The notes beneath the pieces were generated by a model that was not told the DNA's origin, ran no database searches, and saw nothing but the letters and a program-made list of their open reading frames with translations. A stretch of 64,000 nt of DNA from Pseudomonas fulva NBRC 16637 = DSM 17717. Lineage in GTDB: Bacteria > Pseudomonadota > Gammaproteobacteria > Pseudomonadales > Pseudomonadaceae. Position 1 is the first letter of the stretch. Each line of letters begins with the position of its first letter. Where the stretch lies: positions 124,001 to 188,000 of the forward strand of contig NZ_BBIQ01000005.1 of NCBI RefSeq assembly GCF_000730565.1. Direction: 5' to 3'. A program made the translations under genes and the position numbers. Below, one piece after another: positions 17,155-28,500 of this stretch.

Positions 17155-18165
17155 ATGCTGCCCCGTTTCGCCACCCTGCTCGCTGGCCTTGGCATTGCCG
17201 GCTTGGCTCAGGGTGCACCTACCGCGTATCCGCTGACGGTCGACAACTGCGGCAAACCCCAGGTGTTCGCCCAAGCCCCCCAACGCGTGGTGACGATTGG
17301 CCAGGCAGGCACCGAAATGCTGTATGCGCTGGGCTTGGCCCCCCGGCTGGCCGCGTCATCGCTTTGGTTCAATGACGTATTGCCCGATTACCAGGCGCAG
17401 GACGCCAAGGTCCCTCGGCTTGCCGACAACGAGCCCAGCTTCGAGGCGGTAGTGGGCAAGCGCCCGCAGCTGGTGACGGCCCAGTTCGAGTGGATGGTGG
17501 GGGACCAGGGTGCGGTGGGTACGCGCGAGCAATTCAATGAGCTGGGCATCGCCACCTATGTGCTGCCGTCGGATTGCGAAGGCAAGGACAACCGGGTGGG
17601 CGCCGACGGCACGCGGCTGCAAGCCTTCCAGGTCGAAAGCATCTACAAGAGTGTCAGTGAATTGGCCAGCGTCTTCGATGTGCAGGCTCGTGGCGCCGCC
17701 CTCAACGACGAGCTCAAGGGCCGCCTGGCCCATGCCCAGGCGCAGCTGGCAGGCGTTGACCTGTCCACTATCTCGGCGCTGTTCTGGTTCTCCAGCGCCG
17801 ATCTGGCCACCGACCCGTACGTGGCAGGCCGCCAGGGCGTTGCGGACTTCATGTTGCGTGCCCTTGGCGTGCGCAACGTGGTGAGCTCCACCGAGGAGTG
17901 GCCAACCGTGAGCTGGGAGACATTGGCCAAGGCCAACCCGACCTGGCTGATCATTGCACGCATGGACCGCCGCCGTTTTCCGGCCGACGACTACCAGAAA
18001 AAACTCGATTTTCTGCGCAATGACCCTGTGACGCAGCACATGGACGCCGTCAAGCATGGGCGTATCATCGTGCTCGATGCCGAGGCGATGCAGGCGGGCA
18101 TTCGTTTGTTCCGCGGCGTGCAGACGCTGGCCACGGCCTTCTCCACCGGCGTCGCAGCGCAGTGA
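17155..18165 (+). CDS. ABC importer periplasmic binding protein, FecB/BtuF type
   Basis: 336-residue class III binding protein. A signal peptide (cleavage near GLAQG-AP, about residue 21) lacks a lipobox, so it should be soluble in the periplasm. QAPQRVVTIGQAGTEMLYALGL is the standard opening of the helical-backbone family that captures Fe-siderophores, haem or cobamides. CAGGAG eight bases before the ATG supports the start. The downstream permease start overlaps its stop by 4 bases, making a three-gene operon. No outer-membrane receptor adjoins, so the ligand stays open; the leader hints at a cobamide. Confidence 0.88.
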   Translation: MLPRFATLLAGLGIAGLAQGAPTAYPLTVDNCGKPQVFAQAPQRVVTIGQAGTEMLYALGLAPRLAASSLWFNDVLPDYQAQDAKVPRLADNEPSFEAVVGKRPQLVTAQFEWMVGDQGAVGTREQFNELGIATYVLPSDCEGKDNRVGADGTRLQAFQVESIYKSVSELASVFDVQARGAALNDELKGRLAHAQAQLAGVDLSTISALFWFSSADLATDPYVAGRQGVADFMLRALGVRNVVSSTEEWPTVSWETLAKANPTWLIIARMDRRRFPADDYQKKLDFLRNDPVTQHMDAVKHGRIIVLDAEAMQAGIRLFRGVQTLATAFSTGVAAQ

Positions 18166-19174
18166 TCAAGCGTCTGGGGCTGACCTGCGCCGCACTGGCG
18201 GCCCTGCTGGGCGCGCTGTTGGCGGGCACTTCAATCGGTGAAAACCCGCTGTCATTGGGCCTGGTCGGCCAGGTACTGGCCAACCATGCTTGGCAGGCGG
18301 GCTACCCGGTCGACCCCATCGACGCCGGTGTCGTGTGGAACTACCGGCTGACCCGCAGCCTTGTCGCGGCGGCCTGCGGCGCAGGGCTGGCCACCTGCGG
18401 CGTGATCCTCCAGGCGTTGCTGCGCAATCCGCTGGCCGAGCCCTATCTGCTGGGCCTGTCGGCAGGCGCCTCAACAGGTGCAGTGCTGGTCGGGCTGCTG
18501 GGCCTGGGCAGCATGACGCTGAGCATGTCAGCCGGGGCTTTCATCGGTGCCCTGGCCGCCTTCGCACTGGTGCTGCTACTGGCGCGCGCCGCGAGCCCGG
18601 GCGGCATTGGCGCTCACATCATCCTGGCTGGGGTTGCCGGTTCACAGTTGTTCAATGCCGTGACGGCGCTTCTTATTACCAAGTCGGCCACGGCCGAACA
18701 GGCCCGCGGCATTCTGTTCTGGCTGCTGGGTAATCTCAGCGGCGTGCGCTGGCCTTCGGTCTGGCTGGCCGTACCCGTTGCCCTATTGGGCCTTCTGGTT
18801 TGCCTGTGGCAACGCCGAGCGCTGGACGCTTTCACCTTCGGCGCCGACTCGGCAGCCTCCTTGGGGGTTGCGGTACGGCGCACTCAACTGCTGCTGATCA
18901 GCTGTGCAGCCCTGGTGACCGCCGTCATGGTCTCGATCGTCGGCGCGATCGGTTTCGTGGGCCTGGTCATTCCCCATGCGCTACGCCTGCTGCTCGGGCC
19001 CGGTCATGACCGCCTGCTGCCGGCCAGTGCCCTGGGCGGGGCGCTGTTCTTGATCACCGCGGACATCCTGTCGAGGACGCTGATCGCCGGGCAGGTCATC
19101 CCCGTGGGGGTGGTCACGGCCCTGATCGGTGCGCCAGTGTTCGCAGTTATCCTGGTGGCCCGTAGGGGGCGCGC

Positions 19175-19178
<4 letters not shown>
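18162..19178 (+). CDS. FecCD-family ABC importer permease
   Basis: 338-residue inner-membrane permease with about ten hydrophobic segments. FecCD hallmarks are visible: LATCGVILQALLRNPLAEPYLLGLSAGAS split across TM2-3, WLLGNLSGVRW, and the ATPase-coupling region GAIGFVGLVIPHALRLLLGPGHD. It starts with GTG overlapping the binding-protein stop and overlaps the ATPase gene by 4 bases, so all three are translationally coupled. Confidence 0.92.
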
Positions 19179-19963
<785 letters not shown>

Positions 19964-20068
19964 GCGCCTGCGTATCACGCGCCACATCGTGAACATCGAG
20001 TAGGCCGACGGTAGTGCGTGTTGAATACGGGCGGCGACAGCGAGGCCGCCGCGCGCCCCTGTCAGCGG

Positions 20069-20389
20069 TCAGTGAACGGTATCGGCCGCCGTGCGGCACC
20101 ATTGCGCCCGCTCCTGGCCAGTGAGCGAGCCAGACAGTTCGATGAACGTGGCTTCCAACTCCGGTTCGACGTGGCCGGCCACCTTGATGCGACTCAACAG
20201 GTATTGCCTGACCGTCCTGGGCCACCTGCCCTCTCGGTGCGCGGCATTGATGATGCAGGCGGCATCCTGGCGGGTGGCGCCACGCCAGATGTCCATCAGG
20301 CGGTTCTGGAAATCGTCGAACGACCAACCGTCTGTGCGAACCTCGAATTCATCCAGCAGTTTCAGTTTGTACAGGGCCATGTGCGGCAT
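20069..20389 (-). CDS. Conserved hypothetical protein
   Basis: Soluble 106-residue protein with no recognised domain. Seen: LLDEFEVRTDGWSFDDFQNRL and a Trp/Arg-rich central helix (DIWRGATRQDAACIINAAH). GGGAG seven bases before ATG 20389 selects this start over the open frame to 20437; ATG 20380 is a weaker alternative. Monocistronic between the ABC importer and a GNAT gene. No function can be assigned. Confidence 0.72.
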   Translation of the reverse strand: MPHMALYKLKLLDEFEVRTDGWSFDDFQNRLMDIWRGATRQDAACIINAAHREGRWPRTVRQYLLSRIKVAGHVEPELEATFIELSGSLTGQERAQWCRTAADTVH

Positions 20390-20511
20390 TGTCACTCTCC
20401 CTCTGCGGCTGTGAAAAGTCCGTGCACGAGGAAGCAAACCATCACCTGCCTTGTAAGAAAATGAACGCGTGGTCCATCACACCTGCGTCAATGTAGGACA
20501 TGTCCGAGCGC

Positions 20512-21009
20512 CTAACGCAGCCGCAGGTCCATGTGGGTCGTCTGCCAGATCGGGTCGTCCTCAACGTCTAGCAGGGTGAAGCCCTGCCGCTCCCAGAAGC
20601 TGACGGCGCCCGGCAGAAATGGGTGGGTGTGCAGGTAAAAACGGTCGATTTCATCGATTGCCGCCTGTGCTTTCAAGGCCCCGAACAAGCGTGCCGCCAC
20701 GCCAAGCCGGCGATAGGCAGGCAACACGAACAGGCGCACGACCTCGGCCACACGCTGGTCACCGTAGTCGAACTGCGCAAAGCGGTTGTCATAGGGCAGG
20801 TAGCCGATCACGCCCACCAGGTCTGCGCCCGCCCGTGCTTCGAGGAAGGCGCCGGCGCCTTGCAGATAGACATCATCAAACTGTGCAAGGTCGGGAGGTA
20901 AAGGCGCTTTGGCAAGCATCGGGAACAAGTCCCGTCGCGCGGCCTCGACAAAGGCCACGACCTCGTCACGGCTTTCGGGGGTCACGGGGCGCAGGGTAAG
21001 TTCAGGCAT
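20512..21009 (-). CDS. GNAT-family N-acetyltransferase
   Basis: 165-residue GNAT protein. Seen: VVRLFVLPAYRRLGVAARLF (acetyl-CoA loop, about 89-108) followed by the FYLHTHPFLPGAVSFWERQGF strand-turn typical of the fold's C-terminal half. Full length for the family, no extra domains. Divergent from the lipoprotein/diguanylate cyclase unit. Substrate unknown. Confidence 0.9.
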   Translation of the reverse strand: MPELTLRPVTPESRDEVVAFVEAARRDLFPMLAKAPLPPDLAQFDDVYLQGAGAFLEARAGADLVGVIGYLPYDNRFAQFDYGDQRVAEVVRLFVLPAYRRLGVAARLFGALKAQAAIDEIDRFYLHTHPFLPGAVSFWERQGFTLLDVEDDPIWQTTHMDLRLR

Positions 21010-21098
21010 GGGGCAACCGTTGCAGTCAAAGGCCTGGTTCTACCGCAGCCAGCCCGGCAAGGCAAATGCAACGCTCGTCCCGGACGTGCGCGCACCCG

Positions 21099-21104
21099 TA
21101 TAAT
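21099..21104 (+). promoter_or_regulatory. Consensus -10 box upstream of the lipoprotein gene
   Basis: Perfect TATAAT 32 bases before the start at 21137, in the divergent region with the GNAT gene. No convincing -35 box lies 16-18 bases upstream, so it may need an activator or be fortuitous. Confidence 0.45.
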
Positions 21105-21136
21105 CGCCCTACCCCACAGCCCATTCAGGCCAAGCC

Positions 21137-21616
21137 ATGCCTCGCTTCCCGAAGTTGCTGCTCATGTTTGCGCTCACCGCCGCGGTCACGGCGTGCGACC
21201 AGAAACCCTCGCGAGAAGAACAGATCGTTGCCCAGTTGCCGCTGCAGGAGGCTTATGACCACAACATTCAGCGCATGGCCGTGCTCCTTGCGGGCAAGCA
21301 CCCTGACGTGAGCCAGACCCGTATCGAACAGGTCCTGCGTCGGCACCTGACGGTTGACGACCAGCGTCAGGACCTGTTCCGCTTGTACAGCGAACAGAAC
21401 TTCACCGATGCCGAATTCGCCAGTATCGTCGGCGCCTTGCAGGACCCCGCCAAGGCCCGCGCCTTGGAAAAGACACCGCAAGGCAAGCGGTTGAGTGAAA
21501 AACTCACGGCACTGATGCAGCAAACCGCCGCAGATGCCAAGGTACAGGCGGTGGCTGAACAGCGCATGCAGGACGTGGAGGCTGAACTCAAGGCGCTTGA
21601 AAAAAACGCCCCCTGA
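21137..21616 (+). CDS. Small putative lipoprotein
   Basis: 159-residue envelope protein. A hydrophobic signal ends in VTAC (Cys20), a plausible lipobox. The mature part is almost wholly helical and charged, resembling DUF2059-type helical-bundle proteins only loosely: DLFRLYSEQNFTDAEFASIV in the middle and a C-terminal coiled coil (EQRMQDVEAELKALEKN). The next gene, a diguanylate cyclase, begins 26 bases later in the same direction, so they may share a transcript. Function unknown. Confidence 0.8.
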   Translation: MPRFPKLLLMFALTAAVTACDQKPSREEQIVAQLPLQEAYDHNIQRMAVLLAGKHPDVSQTRIEQVLRRHLTVDDQRQDLFRLYSEQNFTDAEFASIVGALQDPAKARALEKTPQGKRLSEKLTALMQQTAADAKVQAVAEQRMQDVEAELKALEKNAP

Positions 21617-21642
21617 GTGACACTCGCGCTACGCGACTGCCA

Positions 21643-23256
21643 ATGAGCATTCCTTGCCATTCGCCGCATTTGATGATTCCGAGGTCAGGATTGCCTAACA
21701 CCAAGCATGGATTGCGACTGGACCTGCGCAGGCTCATTCTGGTGCTCTGCGCACTCACCGCACTGGTGATGCTGTGCGCCAGCTATTTTGCCAGCTACCG
21801 CGTCCAGCGGCAGTTGCTGATCAATCACGCACTGGAAGCGAACCGGGTGTACGCCACCAAGTTGGCCACCATCACCGAAACATTCATCGGTAACGCCTTG
21901 CAGCAACTGCAGTTCAGCGCAGGTGTACAAGGCCGACAATTGAGTGACGCCGTGGCCTTGCAGGTTGAAACAGACCGCGTGCTGGCGCAGAGCATGGCGT
22001 TCAATTCCACGTTCGTGATCGATGCCGACGGCACATTGTTGTCAGTTTCCCCTGCGCCGCTACGGCACCTGGTGGGCGGGCGCATGCGCTCCCCAGGCGT
22101 CGACGAAGCGCTGCACCTGCGGCGTGCGCTGGTCTCGACCCCGTACGTCTCTGCCGCCAACAACCTGGTGGTCACGCTTTCGCAGCCGATCATCGACAAG
22201 CAAGGCCGTTACCTGGGCTACGTAGGGGGCACCCTCTACCTGCGCGAACGCAATATCCTCAACAGCCTGCTGGGCGAGCATTTCTACAAGGACGGCTCAT
22301 ACCTCTATGTAGTCGACCACCAACGACGCCTGCTCTATCACCCTGATAACCAGCGCGTCGGTACTGTCGTGCAGGGCAATGCCTTGATCGATCAGTTGCC
22401 AACACTGCCCAGCGGCACCGTGGCGCTCACCAACAGCCAGAACGTCGAGATGCTCGCAGGCTTCGCCACCGTGCCCAGCGCCCGCTGGGGCGTGGTCGCC
22501 CAGCAACCACTGTCACGCACCGTGGCGCCGCTCAATACCCTGGTCCTCAATGTGATAGGTACATCAGCGCCACTGGCGCTGGTCGGCAGCCTGCTGCTCT
22601 GGTGGCTGGCATTGGTCATCGCTCGGCCGCTCTGGCAGCTCGCCGCAAGTGCACGGATGATGGACAGCGCCAACACGGCCGAAGACTTGCATCGGGTGCG
22701 TGCGTGGTATTTCGAGGCGGCTGAGCTCAAGCGAGCGTTGTTGTTCGGCCTGAACCTGCTGCACGAACGCATTGGCCGCCTGAACCGCGAAGCCCAGACC
22801 GACCCCCTGACAGGGCTGATCAATCGCCGCGGGCTGGAATTCAGCCTGTCGTTGCTGGAGGCCGAAGGGCGGCGCTTTTCAGCCATCGTCATGGACGTGG
22901 ATCATTTCAAACGGATCAACGACGGCCACGGGCACGACACCGGCGATGCCGTGTTGCGACAACTGGCCCATTCGATGCGCCGTTGCTGCCGGGAAGGCGA
23001 CTTGCTGTGCCGTACTGGCGGGGAGGAATTTCTGATGCTCTTGCCCGGTGCGGATCTAGCTGTGGCAGCCAGTGTGGCCGAGCGCCTGCGCGCGACCATC
23101 GGGGACACCCCGGTAGCGCCGGTGGGCGCCCTGACTGTATCGCTTGGGGTGGCGCACTGGGAGGGCACAGGCGATGCGGCCGGCACGTTGGCCGCGGCTG
23201 ACAGAGCGCTGTATCTGGCCAAGCAAGGTGGGCGCAATCGCGTTGTCGTGGCCTAA
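21643..23256 (+). CDS. Membrane-bound diguanylate cyclase with periplasmic Cache sensor
   Basis: 537-residue enzyme predicted to make cyclic di-GMP. Two membrane segments (about 28-50 and 300-325) flank a periplasmic region of double-Cache type (about 55-295; YVSAANNLVVTLSQPI, YVGGTLYLRE). The cytoplasmic GGDEF domain carries the active-site GGEEF, with the inhibitory RxxD site (REGD) five residues before it, so product inhibition is expected. Starts at 21643 or 21673 are possible; neither has a clear ribosome site. Ligand of the sensor unknown. Confidence 0.92.
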   Translation: MSIPCHSPHLMIPRSGLPNTKHGLRLDLRRLILVLCALTALVMLCASYFASYRVQRQLLINHALEANRVYATKLATITETFIGNALQQLQFSAGVQGRQLSDAVALQVETDRVLAQSMAFNSTFVIDADGTLLSVSPAPLRHLVGGRMRSPGVDEALHLRRALVSTPYVSAANNLVVTLSQPIIDKQGRYLGYVGGTLYLRERNILNSLLGEHFYKDGSYLYVVDHQRRLLYHPDNQRVGTVVQGNALIDQLPTLPSGTVALTNSQNVEMLAGFATVPSARWGVVAQQPLSRTVAPLNTLVLNVIGTSAPLALVGSLLLWWLALVIARPLWQLAASARMMDSANTAEDLHRVRAWYFEAAELKRALLFGLNLLHERIGRLNREAQTDPLTGLINRRGLEFSLSLLEAEGRRFSAIVMDVDHFKRINDGHGHDTGDAVLRQLAHSMRRCCREGDLLCRTGGEEFLMLLPGADLAVAASVAERLRATIGDTPVAPVGALTVSLGVAHWEGTGDAAGTLAAADRALYLAKQGGRNRVVVA

Positions 23257-23414
23257 AGCCCCGATCGCCGCGGTCGTTTCTGGCATCCGAAGGTCGTCCT
23301 CGACAAAGCGACTCGTAAGCGGGGCCGATCTACTGACAACCATAACTACTGATGGCGCGGCTCGACCGCACCACGCTCGTCATGGCTGCCAATGGAAAAT
23401 CGGAGAGCACCCGC

Positions 23415-24752
23415 ATGTCCGCACTTCACGAGGTATCCCCTGCCACCCTGCGCAGGGTGATCGCCGCTTCGGCCATCGGCAATTTCGTCGAATGGTTCGA
23501 TTTCGCCGTTTACGGCTTTCTTGCAACACTCATCGCCAGCCAATTCTTCGCCAGTGGTGACCCGAGCGTCGCCCTGCTCAAGACCTTCGCCGTGTTCGCG
23601 GTGGCGTTCGCCCTGCGCCCACTGGGGGGTATCGTGTTCGGCGCCCTGGGAGACCGCCTGGGACGCAAACGTATCCTGTCGCTGACTATCTTGCTGATGG
23701 CAGGCTCGACCACCCTCATCGGCCTACTGCCCACGTATGCCAGCATCGGATTGGCAGCCCCCGTGCTCTTGACGCTCGCCCGCTGCCTGCAAGGTTTCTC
23801 GGCAGGCGGTGAATATGCTGGGGCCTGTGCTTACCTGATGGAGCATGCACCAAACGACAAGCGCGCGTTCTATGGCAGCTTCGTGCCGGTCTCGACGTTC
23901 TCGGCCTTTGCCTGCGCTGCCGTGATCGCCTACGGCCTGGAAGCAAGCCTGACCACAGAAGCCATGGCCACCTGGGGCTGGCGCGTACCCTTTCTGATCG
24001 CCGCACCACTGGGCTTGGTCGGTTTGTACCTGCGCTGGCGCATGGAAGAAACGCCAGCCTTCCGTGACGCACTGGCTCAGGGCAAGGAACATGAGCATTC
24101 GCCCCTCAAGCAGACCTTGCGCCACCATGGACGAGCGATACGCAACCTGGGCGCGTTCATCTCCCTTACTGCACTGTCGTTCTACATGTTCACCACCTAC
24201 TTCGCCACCTACCTGCAATTGGTGGGCAACCTGACTCGCGCCCAGTCGCTGCTGGTGACCACTGTCGCGCTGCTGTTCGCCGCCGCTGGCTGCCCGGTTG
24301 CCGGCGCTGTGTCGGATCGGATCGGGCGGCGCAAGACCATTGGCTTCACCTGCTTGTGGGTGATGGTGTGCGTGTTCCCAGCCTACTGGCTGGCCAGCTC
24401 GGGGTCGATGTTCGGCGCCTTGCTCGGTGTCGTGCTGCTGGCGGTAGGCGCGTTGTCCAGCGGCGTGGTAACCGCCGCCCTGCTATCGGAAAGTTTCCCG
24501 ACACGTACACGCTATACCGCGTCGGCCATCACCTACAACGTTGCCTATACCCTGTTCGGCGGCACCGCCCCACTGGTCGCGACCTGGCTGATCGGGCAGA
24601 CAGGCAGCAGTCTGGCGCCAGCTTTCTATCTGGTCGTCATTGCCTTGATAGCGCTAGTGGGCGGGCTGGCGTTGCCGGAAACCTCGCGGATATCGCTGCA
24701 CGATGACCCATCCCTGGCCCAAACTGGCAGCGCAGGACAATCCACGACCTGA
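23415..24752 (+). CDS. MFS transporter, metabolite:H+ symporter (MHS) family
   Basis: 445-residue, 12-TM symporter. The MHS opening IGNFVEWFDFAVYGFLA and the loop FGALGDRLGRKRILSLTI are diagnostic, with the second-half copy SDRIGRRKTIGF. Members such as ShiA, KgtP and ProP import organic acids or osmolytes; the substrate here is unknown. GGAG nine bases before ATG 23415 supports the start; the open frame to 23352 is not needed. Monocistronic. Confidence 0.9.
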   Translation: MSALHEVSPATLRRVIAASAIGNFVEWFDFAVYGFLATLIASQFFASGDPSVALLKTFAVFAVAFALRPLGGIVFGALGDRLGRKRILSLTILLMAGSTTLIGLLPTYASIGLAAPVLLTLARCLQGFSAGGEYAGACAYLMEHAPNDKRAFYGSFVPVSTFSAFACAAVIAYGLEASLTTEAMATWGWRVPFLIAAPLGLVGLYLRWRMEETPAFRDALAQGKEHEHSPLKQTLRHHGRAIRNLGAFISLTALSFYMFTTYFATYLQLVGNLTRAQSLLVTTVALLFAAAGCPVAGAVSDRIGRRKTIGFTCLWVMVCVFPAYWLASSGSMFGALLGVVLLAVGALSSGVVTAALLSESFPTRTRYTASAITYNVAYTLFGGTAPLVATWLIGQTGSSLAPAFYLVVIALIALVGGLALPETSRISLHDDPSLAQTGSAGQSTT

Positions 24753-24819
24753 CCCGTGAGGGCTGCGCTGGCAGCCCTGCATGGCACCCGGTCTTCCATG
24801 AGAGGGCTCGACAAGAGGC

Positions 24820-25371
24820 TCAGTCTTCCAAGGGCTTGGGCGGTGAGGTGGGCTTGGCGGCCTTGCCCGGCTTGGTTTCCTTGGTCTTTTCCTGCACTGC
24901 GGACGCAACCGGCTCGGAAGCCTTGACCGCTTTTTCACTGGCAGGTAGATCGTCCACCGCCTTGATGATGGCCTGGGGATCGATGACCTCCCCAGTGTCA
25001 TCATCCTTGAGCATGTGCCGCTCACCGTCCTTGCCAACGAGGATGACCTTGGTCCCCTTGCTCGCACCAAGCTTGAGCTCGCGGATCAGTGCCATGGTGG
25101 TCTGCTGCTCCAGGTTCTTGTCGTCCCGTTTCCCCATCATCTGGGCGACGCTGTACAGCACGACGTTGCGCTCCTTGAAGGCAGCCTGCGTAGCCGGATC
25201 CTCCATGGCCTTGGTCACGGCCCTGAGGGTAGGGTCGGCACTGCTGGGGGCGATGATGACCAATGGCCTTGCCTTGCCCAGCTCCTGGGCCAATGGCCCA
25301 CTACTGTCGGCCGCAAAAGCCGGGCTCACGGCGGCGAGCAGGGCGGCGAGGGTCAATGACCGGACAAGCAT
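24820..25371 (-). CDS. DUF4174-type periplasmic protein
   Basis: 183-residue exported protein. AAGGAG six bases before ATG 25371 selects this start and yields a clean signal peptide (LTLAALLAAVSPAFA-A). The central part (KARPLVIIAPSSADPTLRAV, KVILVGKDGERHMLKDDDTGEVID) matches the DUF4174 fold, a thioredoxin-like domain lacking the CxxC, so it is unlikely to be a redox enzyme. The C-terminal 45 residues are Lys/Pro/Ala-rich and probably disordered. Function unknown. Confidence 0.82.
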   Translation of the reverse strand: MLVRSLTLAALLAAVSPAFAADSSGPLAQELGKARPLVIIAPSSADPTLRAVTKAMEDPATQAAFKERNVVLYSVAQMMGKRDDKNLEQQTTMALIRELKLGASKGTKVILVGKDGERHMLKDDDTGEVIDPQAIIKAVDDLPASEKAVKASEPVASAVQEKTKETKPGKAAKPTSPPKPLED

Positions 25372-25580
25372 GCGCATCTCCTTATTCTCTCGATCAAACA
25401 AAGACTACGGACCTTGGAGAAAGATCCGACGCAGGAGCCTAAACCAACCCAACCGGCAAGGCGCAACTCAAAAGTAACTGGAGGTGTCACCCTGCCATGT
25501 GGCGCCTTACATGGCTCGTGCATGCCTACGAGCATAGCTCAACACGCTCACCCTGCTCCGGCACGACGGCGCTCCTGTTC

Positions 25581-28500
25581 CTAGGGTTGAAGGGGCTCGG
25601 CCGCGCTGTCCAGCGCCTGACGCGTGATGTCCAGCAGAAGCGCCCGTTCGGCCGCCTGGCGTTGCTGCGAAATTTCTTCCGTCTGCTGTAACACCTGCTG
25701 TTCGCTCAGATCAGCAGCCTCTTGCACAGCCTCCAGCCGTGCATGAAAAGGTGCGTTCATCTCGTCGAAACGTTGTGCATGCAAGCGGCGCACGTGACTG
25801 CACCAGAATTCCCTGTCCAACAGGGAGTTGGCCAGTTGCTCGCTGGTTTCTGCTTGCAACACGCGCCTGGCTGCTCCTTCGATATGCGTCTCGGTGACCC
25901 CGGCCACCGCCCTGAATGACATGCCGCTGGTGAAAATGGGCAAGTCAAGGCGCTCGCGTAGCGCCAGGCGGTAAGCCAGCACCACCTCGATCTCGTCAGG
26001 ATCGGCACCATCGGCCTGTCGCCAGCGCACGTCGTCCATGGCCACACGCTCGACTTCATCCAAACGCCACAGCTGCCGCCCTAGGTGCAACAGCACCTGC
26101 TCTCGTTCACCTTGCTGCGCTTGGACTTCGGCCTGCCAGACCCGCAGGCGCACTTCCAGATCGCTGAAACGCAATGCCACGCTGTCCTGACAGGTCAGTT
26201 GCTCAGCGTCGCTGAACATCGCCATCCTCAAGTCGCTCGAATCACGCATGGCCCCCAACAATGTCAGGACTCGGCCGGCAAGATAGCGCGCGCCTGTGCG
26301 GTGCTGAAAATCCGCTGTTTCCATCAGGCGTTCGAGCAGACCGAAGAACTCGCCGCTGCCCTCCATGGCCTGCAAGTGTTCCCAGCAGGTGCCCAGTTCC
26401 GTGCGCTGGGCCAGGCCGATCGCATCCATCCAGTTCAGCCGCACCAGTACCATCGCTCGATCACGGGCGCGGGTAGCCGCTGTGAGTAACGCTTGCTCCA
26501 GCCGTTCGCGCTCAACAGCCGACAGCGGATTACCGCCCAGGTGGACCTCCCCCTCCACCCACAGGCGCGATTCATAGAAGTCTTCAGGCAACGCCGTAAG
26601 CAGGTTGTCGCGCAAGTCGACCACCCGCAGCGAAGTGCTCTCGAGCAGTTGGTAAGGCAAGCTGCGCAGGCCGGCGCCTGCTATACGCAACTCGTGCAGG
26701 CATGTCAGCCCGCCCACCGAAAAGGGCCTGCCCAACGGGTTGCGTGAGAGGTCCAGGTAACGCAAATGGCTGCAGCTACCGAGAATGGTTGCCTGCCCCG
26801 CGTCCAGCACCACTTGGTTGTGCGCCAAGTTCAGCGTCCACAGATGTTCCATCTGCAAGAGCGCCTGGGGGATCCGAGAGATCTGGTTATCGGGAAGCTC
26901 GAGCGACCGGACACTGGTAAACGCACCCAGAAAGCTTTCAGGCAGGTAGCGGATGCTGGCGTCGCGCAGCGACAGCGAATACACATGATCAAACCGTATC
27001 TGGGGCGGCAGCTCCGGTAGACTTTCGGTGTGAATGCCGATCATGTCCCAACGATAGGCAAGAATCAGACTGTCGCCGTGCATGCCCTCATCGAGCACGT
27101 GCTGCCAGCAATTGCGCAAGGCTCTTCCCAGCGTCCGGCGACGTTGACGCTCGGCATGACTTGAGCCTTGCCTGGCCCACGTACGCAAATGCATGTTGAG
27201 CGTCCGGTACTGATCCTCCAGGCACTGCAGCCGCGCCTCGATGCCTCCTGCTGCCGAACGTGCATCAGTCAGCCACTCGTCGAGTTGATTATCGGTGTAG
27301 GTGGGGTACAGGAACCTCAGCCTTCGCAGATAGGGGTTGGGCCTGCGCCCGCCACGTCCACTGAGCACGTAACCCACGCGGCCGTCGGCCAAGCGGGTGG
27401 GCAATTGCCAGCGGCCGCGAGTCGCGATGCCCAGGAGCTCAGGCAGCGCTGCCCGGTGAACCTGGGCAAGCGCAGCGACTTCCTGGCGCAAACTTTCGGC
27501 GAAGGGCGCATGCAGCCCCATGGTTGTCAGTTGGGCCTGATCGTAGGCATTCACGATGACCTCGAACAGGTCCCCGGGAGGGCAGATTTCCTGCGAAAAG
27601 GCGTTTCTTACACTGAAGCCTTGGGTGTCATGGAACAGCTGTAGCTCGACATCCCCTTCTCCGGCGCTGGTCAGTTGCACGCCGTTGAACTGCGCACTCA
27701 ACAGGCGCCACCGCACATTACCGATGCCTCCAACTCGATAGTCGAGCAATTTCAGGACCAGCTTGGCCAAGTCCGTATCCTGCGACGTCCGCAAGTACAG
27801 GCCTTCGAGGGCGCGCTGCACACGAATGTGCGAGCTGCGCTCACGGGCAGCTTCGGCCAGTTGCAATGGCACGCGACCCGTCCGACGCAGACGTTGCAGG
27901 TCGACACTGCTCGCATTGGCCAGCAGCGCCTGTGCCGCACTGGGGTACAAGCGTGGGAATACGCACTGCAAAGCCTGGATATCCTGACTGGAAGGAGACA
28001 TTTGCTGATCAAGCAGGTGCTGCATGACCTCGTACCGTCGTGCATCGAGCTGCGCCGCCAGATCCGAAGAAGACAGGCCCTCGCCACCGGTCAGCTGCAC
28101 AACCTGCGCAAGCAGCCTCTGATCTTCGATTACAACACCAGTGCGCAACTGCATCAGCAGGTTCTCGGTACGCTGAGCAAGATGCGCACGGCGGCTGGTA
28201 TCGATCAGCGCTGGCAAGAGGTCGGCGCCGCGAAAATGCAAACCGCGTAGCTGGTCATCGTCGAGCGCGTGAATGGCCATGACCTGCTCGATTCGCGTGT
28301 CGTCAAGTTCAGCCATCGGCTCGCCCAGGCGCCTGAACAGGTAATGGCTGGTCGACCAATCCAGGGGAGACTCACTCCACAACCGCCACGCACCTGCACC
28401 GTTGTGCTGTAAAAGAGGACCTACACCCTCGCGCGGCACCAGTTGCCACTGCTCGTCCGTCGTGCGTTGCTGCACCGGGTAGGTGTGGCCGTCCATGCGG

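Noticed and set aside
20000..20068. GC-rich stem (GGCGG…CCGCC) between the ABC ATPase gene and the unknown gene
   Set aside because: Short, imperfect and expected by chance at this GC content; not listed as a terminator.
25497..25691. 64-codon frame on the plus strand after a GGAGG-like site
   Set aside because: Runs into the antisense of the NEL gene, has no recognisable protein features and no conservation evidence is available.
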